From contig JALNXB010000013.1 of the NCBI GenBank assembly GCA_023230585.1, positions 1 through 37,076 on the forward strand: a DNA stretch of 37,076 nucleotides, in the 5' to 3' direction. Source of the DNA: a bacterium. GTDB lineage: Bacteria > Ratteibacteria > UBA8468 > B48-G9 > JAFGKM01. The translations under genes were made by a program, and so were the position numbers. Shown here piece by piece: positions 26,044-35,300 of this stretch (position 1 is the first letter of the stretch; every line of letters starts with the position of its first letter). A model generated the notes under the pieces. That model was not told where the DNA came from, made no database searches, and saw only the letters and a list, made by a program, of their open reading frames with translations.

Positions 26044-26327
26044 GCACATATAGTTGTGCCAAAAAACGAAAGACGTAATGATAAAGACGAGGTTTATCCA
26101 GAGTAACCCCAAGGGGCTTCGCAATGACATAAAACGGCAGAGAGAAGACATAAAAGAAAGGGAGTTCTTATGAATTTTAGCCCTCGGAAGTACTCGGGAG
26201 AAGACGCCGTTAGACAAAAAAATGGAGGGGGTCTATAAGTACTTTTAAAAGATTTGAAATATTAGGAGAAATACTACTTAAAGCATAGCCAAATTTGGCA
26301 TACGCCAACTATATATAAGAGGAAAAA
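26044..26327. repeat. Intergenic region with inverted copy of the dispersed repeat
   Basis: Directly after metK a small palindrome (GCACA...TGTGC, 26044-26059) may be a weak terminator. The stretch 26118-26160, read on the minus strand, gives CTTTCTTTTATG, then CTGCCGTTTTATGTCATTGC, then GAAG. It matches 36887-36930 on the plus strand, so this is an inverted copy of the same element. CCCTCGGAAGTACTCGGGAG (26181-26200) is another copy of the shared motif. Further on is GCCAAATTTGGC (26288-26299), a perfect palindrome close to ahcY. I found no recognisable SAM or SAH riboswitch. Confidence 0.55.
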
Positions 26328-27578
26328 ATGGAATATTCAATTAAAGATATCTCTCTTGCAGAGACAGGTAGAAAACGTGTAGAATGGGCTTTTAAGGAGA
26401 TGAACGTTTTAAATCTAATAAAGTCAAGGTATTCTAATTCAAAACCTTTAAAAGGGATAAGGGTTGGATGTTGCTTGCACATTACCACTGAAACAGCTAA
26501 CCTTATGACAACACTAAAAAGTTCTGGAGCAGAAGTATATCTTTGCGCTTCTAACCCTTTAAGTACTCAAGACGATGTTTCAGCACACCTTGTAAAAAAT
26601 GAAAATATAGGTGTGTTTGGAAAAAGAGGTGAAGATAATAAAAGTTATTATGAAAATATTAACAATATTATGAAAAAAGAACCTCATATCGTTGTTGATG
26701 ATGGATGCGACCTTATATCTTCTCTTCATAAGAACCCATCTTACGCTACAAATATAATTGGTGCAACTGAAGAAACGACCACAGGGGTAGTAAGACTTAA
26801 AAATCTTGCCAGTAACAACCTTCTTAAGTTTCCAGTTATAGCAGTAAATGATGCTAACACGAAACATCTTTTTGACAATAGATACGGTACAGGGCAATCC
26901 ACAATTGATGGGGTTCTTAGAGCTACAAATATACTTATTAGTGGAAAGATTGCTGTTGTAGCAGGTTATGGGTGGTGTGGCAAAGGTATCGCAAAAAGGT
27001 TTGAAGGAATGGGTGCAAAAGTAATTGTTACAGAAACAGACCCCATAAAAGCACTTGAAGCCGCTATGGATGGATACTGGGTAATGCCTATTTCTGAAGC
27101 ATCAGAAAAGGGCGATATATTCATTACTTCTACAGGAAATACTTCTGTTATTACAATAAATGAAATTTTAAAAATGAAGAGCGGTGCTATACTTGGAAAT
27201 GCAGGCCATTTTAATGTTGAAATAGATTTAACAGAACTTGAAAAATCGACTATAAAAAAGACAAATATAAGGCAAGGGCTTGACGAATACTCACTAAACA
27301 ACGGTAGGAATGTTTATATACTTGGAGAAGGTCGGCTTGTAAACCTTGCTTGTGCTGAAGGTCATCCTTCGGCGGTTATGGATTTAAGTTTTGCAAACCA
27401 GTTTCTTTCTGTAAAATATATCAGAGAGAATAATCCTTTAGAACCAAAAGTGTACAATGTCCCGCAAGAAATAGATATAGAGGTTGCTCGCCTTAAACTT
27501 GAAAGTATGGGTATAAAAATTGATACACTTACAAAACAACAGAAAGAATATATAAATTCATGGAATCTGGGAACATAG
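26328..27578 (+). CDS. ahcY: Adenosylhomocysteinase (short, archaeal/Thermotoga-like form)
   Basis: AhcY splits S-adenosylhomocysteine into adenosine and homocysteine with bound NAD. The 416 residues include GCCLHITTETANLMTTLKSS, LCASNPLSTQDDVSAHLV, GATEETTTGVVRL and NDANTKHLFDNRYGTGQS. The NAD loop is VAGYGWCGKGIAKRFEGMGA and the C-terminal block is GHPSAVMDLSFANQFLS. The GAEVYLCASNPLSTQDDV stretch and the short length resemble archaeal and Thermotoga enzymes rather than the longer proteobacterial or eukaryotic ones. AGAGGA sits before the ATG. coaE begins inside its last codons. Confidence 0.95.
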   Translation: MEYSIKDISLAETGRKRVEWAFKEMNVLNLIKSRYSNSKPLKGIRVGCCLHITTETANLMTTLKSSGAEVYLCASNPLSTQDDVSAHLVKNENIGVFGKRGEDNKSYYENINNIMKKEPHIVVDDGCDLISSLHKNPSYATNIIGATEETTTGVVRLKNLASNNLLKFPVIAVNDANTKHLFDNRYGTGQSTIDGVLRATNILISGKIAVVAGYGWCGKGIAKRFEGMGAKVIVTETDPIKALEAAMDGYWVMPISEASEKGDIFITSTGNTSVITINEILKMKSGAILGNAGHFNVEIDLTELEKSTIKKTNIRQGLDEYSLNNGRNVYILGEGRLVNLACAEGHPSAVMDLSFANQFLSVKYIRENNPLEPKVYNVPQEIDIEVARLKLESMGIKIDTLTKQQKEYINSWNLGT

Positions 27579-28201
27579 AGAGTTCAACAACAAAGAAATT
27601 GATTGTTGTTGGAATTACTGGTATATTTGGTTCAGGAAAAACAACAGTAGGAAAAGTGTTTCAAGAGGAAGGTGTTCCATACTTTTCGCTTGATGCTATT
27701 GTTCATCAAATTCTTAAAAGAGAAGATGTTAAAAAGAGCCTACAACTTATTTTTGGCGATAAGATAATCAATAACCAAGAGGTTGATAAAAAAACTATTG
27801 CCAAAACCATCTTCTCAAATACAACGAAAAAAAAAGAACACGAGGAGTTGATACACCCACTTGTTTTTGCTGAGTTTAATAAAATAATATTTGATTTTAG
27901 AAATAAAGGTGGTATAATAGTGTTTGAGATTCCTTTACTTTTTGAAACTAAATCGGAATCCTTCTTTAGTAAAATAATTGTGGTAAGTTCTCCGCTTGAT
28001 AAAATATATTCACGATTAAAAGAGAAGTTTTCGCCTGAAGATATAAAAAGCAGACTAGCAAACCAAATTCCTTTGAAACAAAAAGAGAAAAACGCATCTT
28101 ATATCATTTTCAACTCCGGTTCTTTATATGAAACAACCGCGCAGGTAAAAAAAATTATCAAAGATTTACAAAAAGAGCTCCATAAAAGCTCACTATTTTA
28201 A
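27560..28201 (+). CDS. coaE: Dephospho-CoA kinase
   Basis: CoaE carries out the last step of coenzyme A synthesis. The 213-residue protein has the P-loop GIFGSGKT at 21-28, where GGIGSGKS is usual. It also has SLDAIVHQIL, the conserved IHPLV, IVFEIPLLFET and SRLANQIPLKQK. The N-terminus is about ten residues longer than average (MESGNIESST) because the ATG lies within the end of ahcY; the overlap is 19 bases. No other CoA gene is present. Confidence 0.9.
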   Translation: MESGNIESSTTKKLIVVGITGIFGSGKTTVGKVFQEEGVPYFSLDAIVHQILKREDVKKSLQLIFGDKIINNQEVDKKTIAKTIFSNTTKKKEHEELIHPLVFAEFNKIIFDFRNKGGIIVFEIPLLFETKSESFFSKIIVVSSPLDKIYSRLKEKFSPEDIKSRLANQIPLKQKEKNASYIIFNSGSLYETTAQVKKIIKDLQKELHKSSLF

Positions 28202-28279
28202 AACCTAAAATTAAATCTATCAACCCCTTCAAAAAAAATTAAAGTTTATAATTGAATATTATTATTAGGAGGATATACA

Positions 28280-29563
28280 ATGCAACAAAAAAAAGAAACT
28301 GATATTTCTATGTTAAGAAAATTAACAATGGCAGAACTTCAAGCGATATCAAAAAACTTAAAAATAAACGGAGTTAGTAATCTTAGAAAAGAAGAATTAA
28401 TCTACAAAATAATGGAATCTCAAACACAAAAGGATAGTCTATTGATAGGTGAAGGTGTCCTGGAAATTTTACCTGACGGGTTTGGGTTTCTCCGTTCACC
28501 AAACTACAATTATCTACCAGGACCTGACGATATTTACATATCTCCATCCCAAATTAAAAAATTCGCCTTAAAGACAGGAGATACTGTTGGTGGACAAATT
28601 AGACCTCCAAAAGAGAATGAAAAATATTTTGCACTTCTTAAGGTTGAAAAAGTAAACAACGACCTACCAGAAAACATTCAAATGAGAATTCCTTTTGAAG
28701 AACTAACCCCAATACATCCTAACAAAAGATTTATTCTTGAGACAACTCCTGATGAACTCACTACAAGGGTTATAGATATTTCTACCCCTATTGGAAAAGG
28801 ACAAAGAGGGTTGATTGTTTCCCCACCAAGAACTGGTAAAACTGTTATTTTACAAAAACTTGCAAACGCAATTGCAACAAATAATCCTGAAGTATATTTG
28901 ATTGTTTTATTGGTTGCGGAAAGGCCAGAAGAAGTTACCGAAATGAGAAAGATTGTAAAAGGAGAGGTTATAAGTGCTACTTTTGATGAATCCCCGGAAA
29001 GACATACTCAAGTTGCAGAGATAGCTATAGAGAAAGCTAAACGACTTGTAGAGCATAAGATGGATGTTGTAATACTTCTTGATAGTATCACCAGACTTGC
29101 AAGAGCATACAATGTGTTGGTTCCTCACACTGGCAAAATTATGACAGGTGGGCTTGAATCCAACGCTCTTGATAAACCTAAAAGATTTTTTGGTGCAGCG
29201 AGAAATATTGAAGAAGGTGGAAGTTTAACCATTTTAGGTACTGCCCTAATAGATACAGGAAGCAAAATGGATGATGTAATCTTTGAAGAATTTAAAGGGA
29301 CTGGTAATATGGAAATTAACCTTGAAAGAAAACTTTCCGATAGACGAACTTTCCCAGCAATAGATATAAACAGATCTGGAACAAGGCGAGAGGAACTTCT
29401 TGTTAATGCAGAAGAATTACAACTTATGTGGTTATTGAGAAGAGTTTTAGCTTCACTAAACTCTGTTGAAGCAATGGAAAAATTGATTAACTTAATCAAA
29501 ACCACTAAAACCAATATAGAGTTACTATTAAACCTCAAAAAAGCTCAATCTAAGGAAGACTAA
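28280..29563 (+). CDS. rho: Transcription termination factor Rho
   Basis: Rho is the hexameric RNA helicase that ends transcription. The 427 residues have an N-terminal SAP-like helical part (MAELQAISKNLKINGV), the RNA-binding OSB domain (GVLEILPDGFGFLRSPNYNY, YISPSQIKKF), and the ATPase. In the ATPase, Walker A is SPPRTGKT at 181-188, DESPERHTQVAE follows, Walker B is VVILLDSITRLARAYN, then TGGLESNALDKPKRFFGAAR. AGGAGG at 28267-28272 is a strong ribosome binding site. A TATAAT lies at 28247-28252 but I see no matching -35, so the promoter is uncertain. Confidence 0.97.
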   Translation: MQQKKETDISMLRKLTMAELQAISKNLKINGVSNLRKEELIYKIMESQTQKDSLLIGEGVLEILPDGFGFLRSPNYNYLPGPDDIYISPSQIKKFALKTGDTVGGQIRPPKENEKYFALLKVEKVNNDLPENIQMRIPFEELTPIHPNKRFILETTPDELTTRVIDISTPIGKGQRGLIVSPPRTGKTVILQKLANAIATNNPEVYLIVLLVAERPEEVTEMRKIVKGEVISATFDESPERHTQVAEIAIEKAKRLVEHKMDVVILLDSITRLARAYNVLVPHTGKIMTGGLESNALDKPKRFFGAARNIEEGGSLTILGTALIDTGSKMDDVIFEEFKGTGNMEINLERKLSDRRTFPAIDINRSGTRREELLVNAEELQLMWLLRRVLASLNSVEAMEKLINLIKTTKTNIELLLNLKKAQSKED

Positions 29564-29582
29564 GTTTAACCTAAAAACTAAA

Positions 29583-30683
29583 ATGTTTATTTCAATTTAT
29601 ATTGCTGCTTTTATAATGGATTTTCTTAATACCTCCATTAGTGTGGCGTTATCAATGTTTCTACACGAAGTAAAAGGCAGTAGCCCCTTAATAATTGGGG
29701 TAGCAGGGTTTGTTGCAGGTTTTTCTTATACTGCCACAACATTTCTTAAAGCACGTTTCTTTTCTCAAAAAAAGACAAACTGGTTTATATTTATTCCAGC
29801 CATTGCAGGACTGATATATTGGTCAATATACTATCTATCTGTCCCTCTAATATTTTTTATGCTTGTTTTAGCAGGTCTTTTTTATGGGATATTTTGGCCT
29901 TCCATCCAATATTGTTTCAGCAGTAAGGAAGGCGAAAAAAGATTAGGTTTTTTTAATATATCCTGGTCTGCTGGCACTATATTTGGCTCTTTTCTTGTTG
30001 GTATACTTTACGCATTAAATAAAAAAGCACCTTTTAAAGCAGCTTTAATACTTGGCTTAATTGGTATGTTGGGTCTATATTTTAAACGACATAGAATTAC
30101 CAAACCTACTGTTATACAAAATGATTTTTCTGATTACCTAAAAGCTCCTCTTGAAAAAATAATTGAAATAAGACTACTAAGTTTTTTACATTTAACTTCA
30201 GTAGGAGCAATAATGTTTCTATTCCCAAAAATCGGGCTTGAACGAAACTTTAGTCCACAACTCATAGGCATTATGTTTGGTTCACTACTATTGTTTAGAT
30301 GTTTAGCTTTTGGTGTTTTGACAAAAAAGAGCCTTGTTTTACACAAACACTCTTTTCTTTATTCCTGCGTTCTTTTTTCACTCGGAACTATTATGGTAGG
30401 GTTATCTCCTTACCCTGCAATAGTATTTTTAGGTATGTTCATTATAGGGATAACAGGAGCATTTTCTTACCACAATAGTATTGTGCTACATATTAAACAC
30501 AACCTTCCTACAGAGATTCACGAAGGTATAATTGGAGCGGGGCTTTTTATTGGACCTCTTTTGGCAGGTTTTTTAGGGCATATTTTAAATATGTTAATTT
30601 CATTTGTTATTATGAGCATAATGGTTCTTCTAACAGGGTTAATATATATTGCCCTAAAACCAAAACAACCTCAAATATCTTAA
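29583..30683 (+). CDS. Major facilitator superfamily transporter
   Basis: This 366-residue protein has about twelve hydrophobic segments in two sets of six, with short loops, as in MFS carriers. A glycine-rich GLFYGIFWPSIQYCFSSKEG loop follows segment 4 and GSFLVGILYALNKK ends segment 5. The substrate is not readable. The start is 19 bases after rho, and its stop overlaps the convergent rsmE stop by four bases. Confidence 0.8.
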   Translation: MFISIYIAAFIMDFLNTSISVALSMFLHEVKGSSPLIIGVAGFVAGFSYTATTFLKARFFSQKKTNWFIFIPAIAGLIYWSIYYLSVPLIFFMLVLAGLFYGIFWPSIQYCFSSKEGEKRLGFFNISWSAGTIFGSFLVGILYALNKKAPFKAALILGLIGMLGLYFKRHRITKPTVIQNDFSDYLKAPLEKIIEIRLLSFLHLTSVGAIMFLFPKIGLERNFSPQLIGIMFGSLLLFRCLAFGVLTKKSLVLHKHSFLYSCVLFSLGTIMVGLSPYPAIVFLGMFIIGITGAFSYHNSIVLHIKHNLPTEIHEGIIGAGLFIGPLLAGFLGHILNMLISFVIMSIMVLLTGLIYIALKPKQPQIS

Positions 30684-31432
30684 CAAGAAATATTGTTCTC
30701 TAACTCATAGACAGTAATAGCAGTTGCAACAATTGAAGCAGTCTCTACCCTTAGTATTCTTTTACCTAAACTTGCAATTTTTACACCTGTTCTCAAAGCC
30801 ATATCTGTTTCTTCAACTGAAAAACCACCTTCTGGACCTACAAAAATCCCAACAGAAAAGAACGTTTTTTTAACAGACTCGTTTAGCACCTCTCTTAATA
30901 ACACTTTTGAGTCTTCCCAAAAAAGAATTGAAATATCCATATCCTTTGTTAACGCATCCTTAAAAAATGTTGGAGTATCTATATCTGTAACAAATCGTCT
31001 TTGAGAAACGGACGAAGAAGCGATAGCAATTTTCTTCCATCTTTCTATTTTTTTAACTGGTATTTCTTTTGAATCAAAACCAACAACTCGTTGGCTAATA
31101 ATAGGAACAATTTTTTTTAATCCTAACTGAGAGGCCTCTTTTATGATAAAATCCATTTTACTACCTTTGGGAATACTCTGAAAAAGGGTTACCTCAAACG
31201 GGGTTTCTCTGTTCTGAGTTGCTATCAATTTTTTTATTATTCCTGAAACATTTCTTTTTTCACAACTTAGTATTTGTATCTCAAACTCATCTCCTGTACC
31301 GTCAAAACCAATAAAAAACATATTAGGCTTAATTCTTAAGACATTGTGGAGATAATGGTGTGTGTCACCAGTGATAGAAATAGAGTTGTCTTTTTTAAAA
31401 CAGTCCTTCTTATCTATGTAAATTCTTCTCAT
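30680..31432 (-). CDS. rsmE: 16S rRNA m3U1498 methyltransferase RsmE
   Basis: RsmE methylates U1498 of 16S rRNA using S-adenosylmethionine. The 250-residue SPOUT protein has the N-terminal PUA-like part (TGDTHHYLHNVLRIKPNMFF), SIPKGSKMDFIIKEASQLG, and the knot motifs FVGPEGGFSVEETDMAL and ASLGKRILRVETASIVA, which are diagnostic of the family. It is 34 bases downstream of the lipoprotein gene on the same strand and converges on the MFS gene. Confidence 0.95.
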   Translation of the reverse strand: MRRIYIDKKDCFKKDNSISITGDTHHYLHNVLRIKPNMFFIGFDGTGDEFEIQILSCEKRNVSGIIKKLIATQNRETPFEVTLFQSIPKGSKMDFIIKEASQLGLKKIVPIISQRVVGFDSKEIPVKKIERWKKIAIASSSVSQRRFVTDIDTPTFFKDALTKDMDISILFWEDSKVLLREVLNESVKKTFFSVGIFVGPEGGFSVEETDMALRTGVKIASLGKRILRVETASIVATAITVYELENNISC

Positions 31433-31466
31433 AGTTATTAATAAGAATATTGTAATAGGTAAGGTA

Positions 31467-32075
31467 TCACTTATAATCTTTAAGGTTAAAGTTAAAACTT
31501 AAATTTTCAAAATCCTTGTTTTTTAAATTTGTTTTAAATTTAACTTTTAGGTTGACTATTGAATCATCAGGTATATCTTTTTTATCAAATTTAACCCACC
31601 CTTTTGCTATACAGGTATAGTCACGCCCCATATCAGAGTAGGAAGGCATAAATTGTGCAATAGGTTTATATTCTTTATCATTACATACAAGAATATAATC
31701 TATATTTCTTGCAAAAGAATATTCATCACCATAAAGAGTTACTTCAAAATTTAAAATTTCTGCTTCTTTCATAAGCAACTCTTTAAACATTTTATCGCTA
31801 AGTTTACTTCCTGCATTGGAATGCTTTTTAGATAAAAGAGCTATCCTCAAAAAAGGAGTAACAACAGTCACAACGCCTCCACCTTTAGCATATCCACCAG
31901 AACTTTTTGTCCAAGGTTCAATAAATTCTGTTTCAGTTAAAGCAACATTATCTTTTCCAAATTGTACTGCTTCATCAATTTTTGATTTATCCAAAGGCAC
32001 AACACCTTCTTTTTTTGAGCATCCTGCAAACAAAAAACATACAGCAACAAAAACAAGTAATAAGTTTTTTTTCAT
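31467..32075 (-). CDS. Predicted lipoprotein, function unknown
   Basis: A signal peptide with a good lipobox (LLLVFVAVCFLFAGC, Cys19) precedes about 180 residues with no domain I recognise. The mature part has a glycine-rich stretch (SSGGYAKGGGVVTVVTPFLR) and several beta strands (FEVTLYGDEYSF, IVNLKVKFKTNL), which suggests a beta-sandwich exposed in the periplasm or on the outer membrane. AGGAG precedes the ATG, and a plausible promoter lies at 32122-32150. Confidence 0.75.
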   Translation of the reverse strand: MKKNLLLVFVAVCFLFAGCSKKEGVVPLDKSKIDEAVQFGKDNVALTETEFIEPWTKSSGGYAKGGGVVTVVTPFLRIALLSKKHSNAGSKLSDKMFKELLMKEAEILNFEVTLYGDEYSFARNIDYILVCNDKEYKPIAQFMPSYSDMGRDYTCIAKGWVKFDKKDIPDDSIVNLKVKFKTNLKNKDFENLSFNFNLKDYK

Positions 32076-32121
32076 AAGGGTTCTCCTGATATATGGAATA
32101 GAGATTTTGTATATGCTATAT

Positions 32122-32150
32122 ATTTAATACTTTTTTTCTTTTTTTGTCAA
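32122..32150 (-). promoter_or_regulatory. Possible promoter for the lipoprotein-rsmE unit
   Basis: On the minus strand TTGACA (32150-32145) is followed after 17 bases by TTAAAT (32127-32122), a perfect -35 with a four-of-six -10. It is about 50 bases upstream of the lipoprotein ATG. Confidence 0.45.
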
Positions 32151-32189
32151 TATTAGAAATGAAAAGTTTATTTATCAAATATTTTGTGT

Positions 32190-32245
32190 ATTGCGAGCGG
32201 TGTTTTAACTAACGTGGGAATTCCCTCGGGGGTACTCGGGATAAG
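32190..32245. repeat. Dispersed intergenic repeat fragment
   Basis: ATTGCGAGCGGTGTTTTAAC is followed by CCCTCGGGGGTACTCGGGA (32223-32241), a copy of the motif shared with the other large spacers; ATTGCGAG itself also recurs near 36921. It lies between the lipoprotein promoter and the promoter of the large secreted protein. The rest of 32076-32342 holds only those promoters. Confidence 0.5.
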
Positions 32246-32268
32246 TCCAGAATGGCACCAACAACTAT

Positions 32269-32297
32269 TAGACATAACTTTAAATTAGTTCTATAAT
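32269..32297 (+). promoter_or_regulatory. Sigma70-type promoter for the secreted beta-helix protein
   Basis: TAGACA (32269-32274, five of six) and TATAAT (32292-32297, perfect) are separated by 17 bases. The ATG is 46 bases further on, with AAGGAG at 32331-32336. Confidence 0.6.
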
Positions 32298-32342
32298 TAC
32301 AATAAAAGCGAAAATATTTAACACTTAAACAAGGAGATAAAA

Positions 32343-35300
32343 ATGAAAAGGTCAATAGCCGTTTTCATACTACTTGCTTTATCAAGCACTTTCCTTTCAG
32401 CAAACAATTCTGGCTATTCCAACTGGCTCAAAACCCGTGATTCCTTAAGACAGGATGAAAGCGTTGTAGCTTACTACACCTTTGAAAACCTGAAAGAAGA
32501 CACAAAAATTCTCAAAGATTTAAGTAAAGCCGGGCGCGATTTAACGTACCACCCATACAAAGATACAAAAACAGGAAAGATATATGACGATTTGCAGGTT
32601 ATAGAAGGCAGATGGCCTGAGAAGTTTGCCGCAAGAATGATAAAAGGGTATTTCAGAGGGCCAACCCTTAACATTGAAAACAAACAGTTCACAGCTGAAT
32701 GCTGGTTTCGCAGGCAAGGTGACGGCCTTAATGTACTCCTTTCTACAGAAGGATTTACCAGAGGATGGCAGATAGGAGTGAATTTTTGGCAGAACAGGGC
32801 TGGCGAGATATACTTTGGCATTGGCAGGCCCGTTCTTCATTATGCGCTTGTAACAGGCAAAAAGGCAATGCCAGAAGATACCTGGTACCATTTTGCTACA
32901 ACATGGGACGGCAAACGAATGAAGATGTATATCAACGGCATTCTTGCTACTGACATAGTAGAAATGACTGAAATACAGAACGGCAAAAGGGTAAAAGTAA
33001 AAAAACAGGGATATGACGGCGAATATACCCCTACTAATCGGTTTTTCCAGTTAAATATGGGTGCGGGAACTGTTGCTCTTGACCGTAGTGATGTTACCCT
33101 CGATATAGACGAAGTTGTTATATACAATAGAGTTTTAACCGAAGAAGAGATCTTAGTCAGAGCACAAGGTTTTATACAAGTCTCAGAGGCAGACGTCTTT
33201 TCCAGAGCAGATTCTTTCTTAAAATCTAAAAATTATAAAGGTGCCCGTGTTGAATATGAAAAATTAAAAGGATTACCAAGTTACGGACAAGAATATGCTC
33301 TCTTTAATATTGCAGAGAGTTACCGGTTGGAGAAAGACTATCCAAATGCCCATAAAACATTTGGAGAAATATACAAGATACACGGTTTAACTCCATACTA
33401 CTGGATATATACTCTTTTCCGTGAGGCAGAAATATATAACCAACAGAAAGATTACAAAAACGCAAGAGAACTTTACCAGAAAGCGTTGGAGATAGAAGGT
33501 GCCCTTGAACATCATCTTTTCACAGCAAGTTTGGGTATAGGAGATACCTACAAAAGCGAAGGGAATTACAATACAGCAAGACGGGTATATGAAGAACTCC
33601 TACGAAAAGAAGAGACTTCACCACAACCAAGTGAGGGCTACAGGGTAAAACTTATAGACAGACTGGAGTCTATCGACGGCCTTAAAGACGGGGAACAGAT
33701 TAAAAGTTCTGATGAAAAACTTTTAGCAAGGATAAACAGCCCTAAAGTATCCTTATATGTTTCTCCCAAAGGAAAAGATACCAATAAAGGCACTTTAAGA
33801 AACCCTTTTGCAACAATAAAACGGGCACAGAAAGAAGTGAAGAGTTTAAAAGAAAATGGTATGCCTAAAGGTGGTATAGTAGTATATCTGAGAGGTGGAA
33901 GATACTTCCTTTCAGAGGGGCTTCTATTTGCCAAGGAAGATTCAGGTGAGGAAGATTCACCTGTGGTATATAGAAATTATAACAATGAAGAAGTACGTCT
34001 TATAGGCGGAGTAGAGGTAAAGAACTTTACACCACTAACAGATCCAGACATTATACGCAGGTTACCTGAAGAGTCAAAAGGCAAGGTATGGGTCTCTGAC
34101 CTAAAATCTCAGAATATTACCGATTATGGAAAATATGCGAACCGGGGGGGACACGGGAAGGATAGTATCAGCCCTCTAGAGTTATTTTATAATGGAAAAG
34201 TAATGCAGATATCCCGCTGGCCCAACAAAGTGTACACCAGAACAGCAAATATACCCAATCCTGACGGAGAATATAGAGGTAGAGGTAAGTTTAGAAAGAG
34301 TGTAATACATTATGACGATAACAGACCTGAGCGTTGGCTTGAAGAAAAAGATGTTTGGTTACACGGCTTTTGGTATATGGTATATGCTCAGGACCACGTT
34401 AAACTTAAATCTATTGATGTTAAAAATAAAACAATTACTCTGGAAGAAGATATAAGGTGGAGCCCCTCTTACCCAAACTATAATACGCGTGTTGGAGAAA
34501 ATGTCCCCTATTTTGTATATAATCTGTTAAGCGAAATAGATTCCCCCGGCGAATGGTATCTTGACAGGGAGACAGGCAAACTATACTTCTACCCACCCGA
34601 TGAGATAAAAAATAACGAGATTATCGTTTCTATCTTAAGTGAGCCAATCATATTGTCTAAAAATGCTTCTAATCTCATCTTTTACGGGCTTACTCTGGAA
34701 GCTGTACGAGCAGACGCAGTAAACTGGGAAGGTGGAAAAAATAATCTTATTGCCGGATGTACAATACGTAATACCGGACAGAATGGATACCGGGTCAGAA
34801 ATGGTTGGAATCATGCAATAATTGGTTGTGATATTTACGATACCGGTGGAGGCATCTTTATGACAGGGGGCGATAGAGAAAAACTTATCCCTTCCAAACA
34901 TATAGCTGATAATAATCATATCTACAGGTTCAACAGGTTTAGCGGTGGTAGTTATGCAAACGCTCTCAATGTTAACGGTGTTGGTCAGAGGGCATCTCAC
35001 AACCTTATGTATGACTCTCCATCAATAGCAGTCAAGTTTGACGCTAACGACCATATCCTTGAATATAATGAGATACACGATGCACCAACAGAAGGCAGAG
35101 AAATAGGCATAATGTACACTTACGGTGAACCTTGGTATCTTATGAACAGGGGTAACCTTATAAGAAACAACTTTTTCCACCATATAAGTCCTCACTCTTC
35201 TCCAAACCTTTCGCAGGGTGTTAATGCTATTCATATAGACGCAATCAACGGTGGAATAGTGATAAAGAACAACATTTTTTACAGGTTCTGGAATGGAGTC

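Noticed and set aside
26044..26327. SAM or SAH riboswitch between metK and ahcY
   Set aside because: I could not match the conserved cores of either class, and much of the gap is explained by dispersed repeat sequence.
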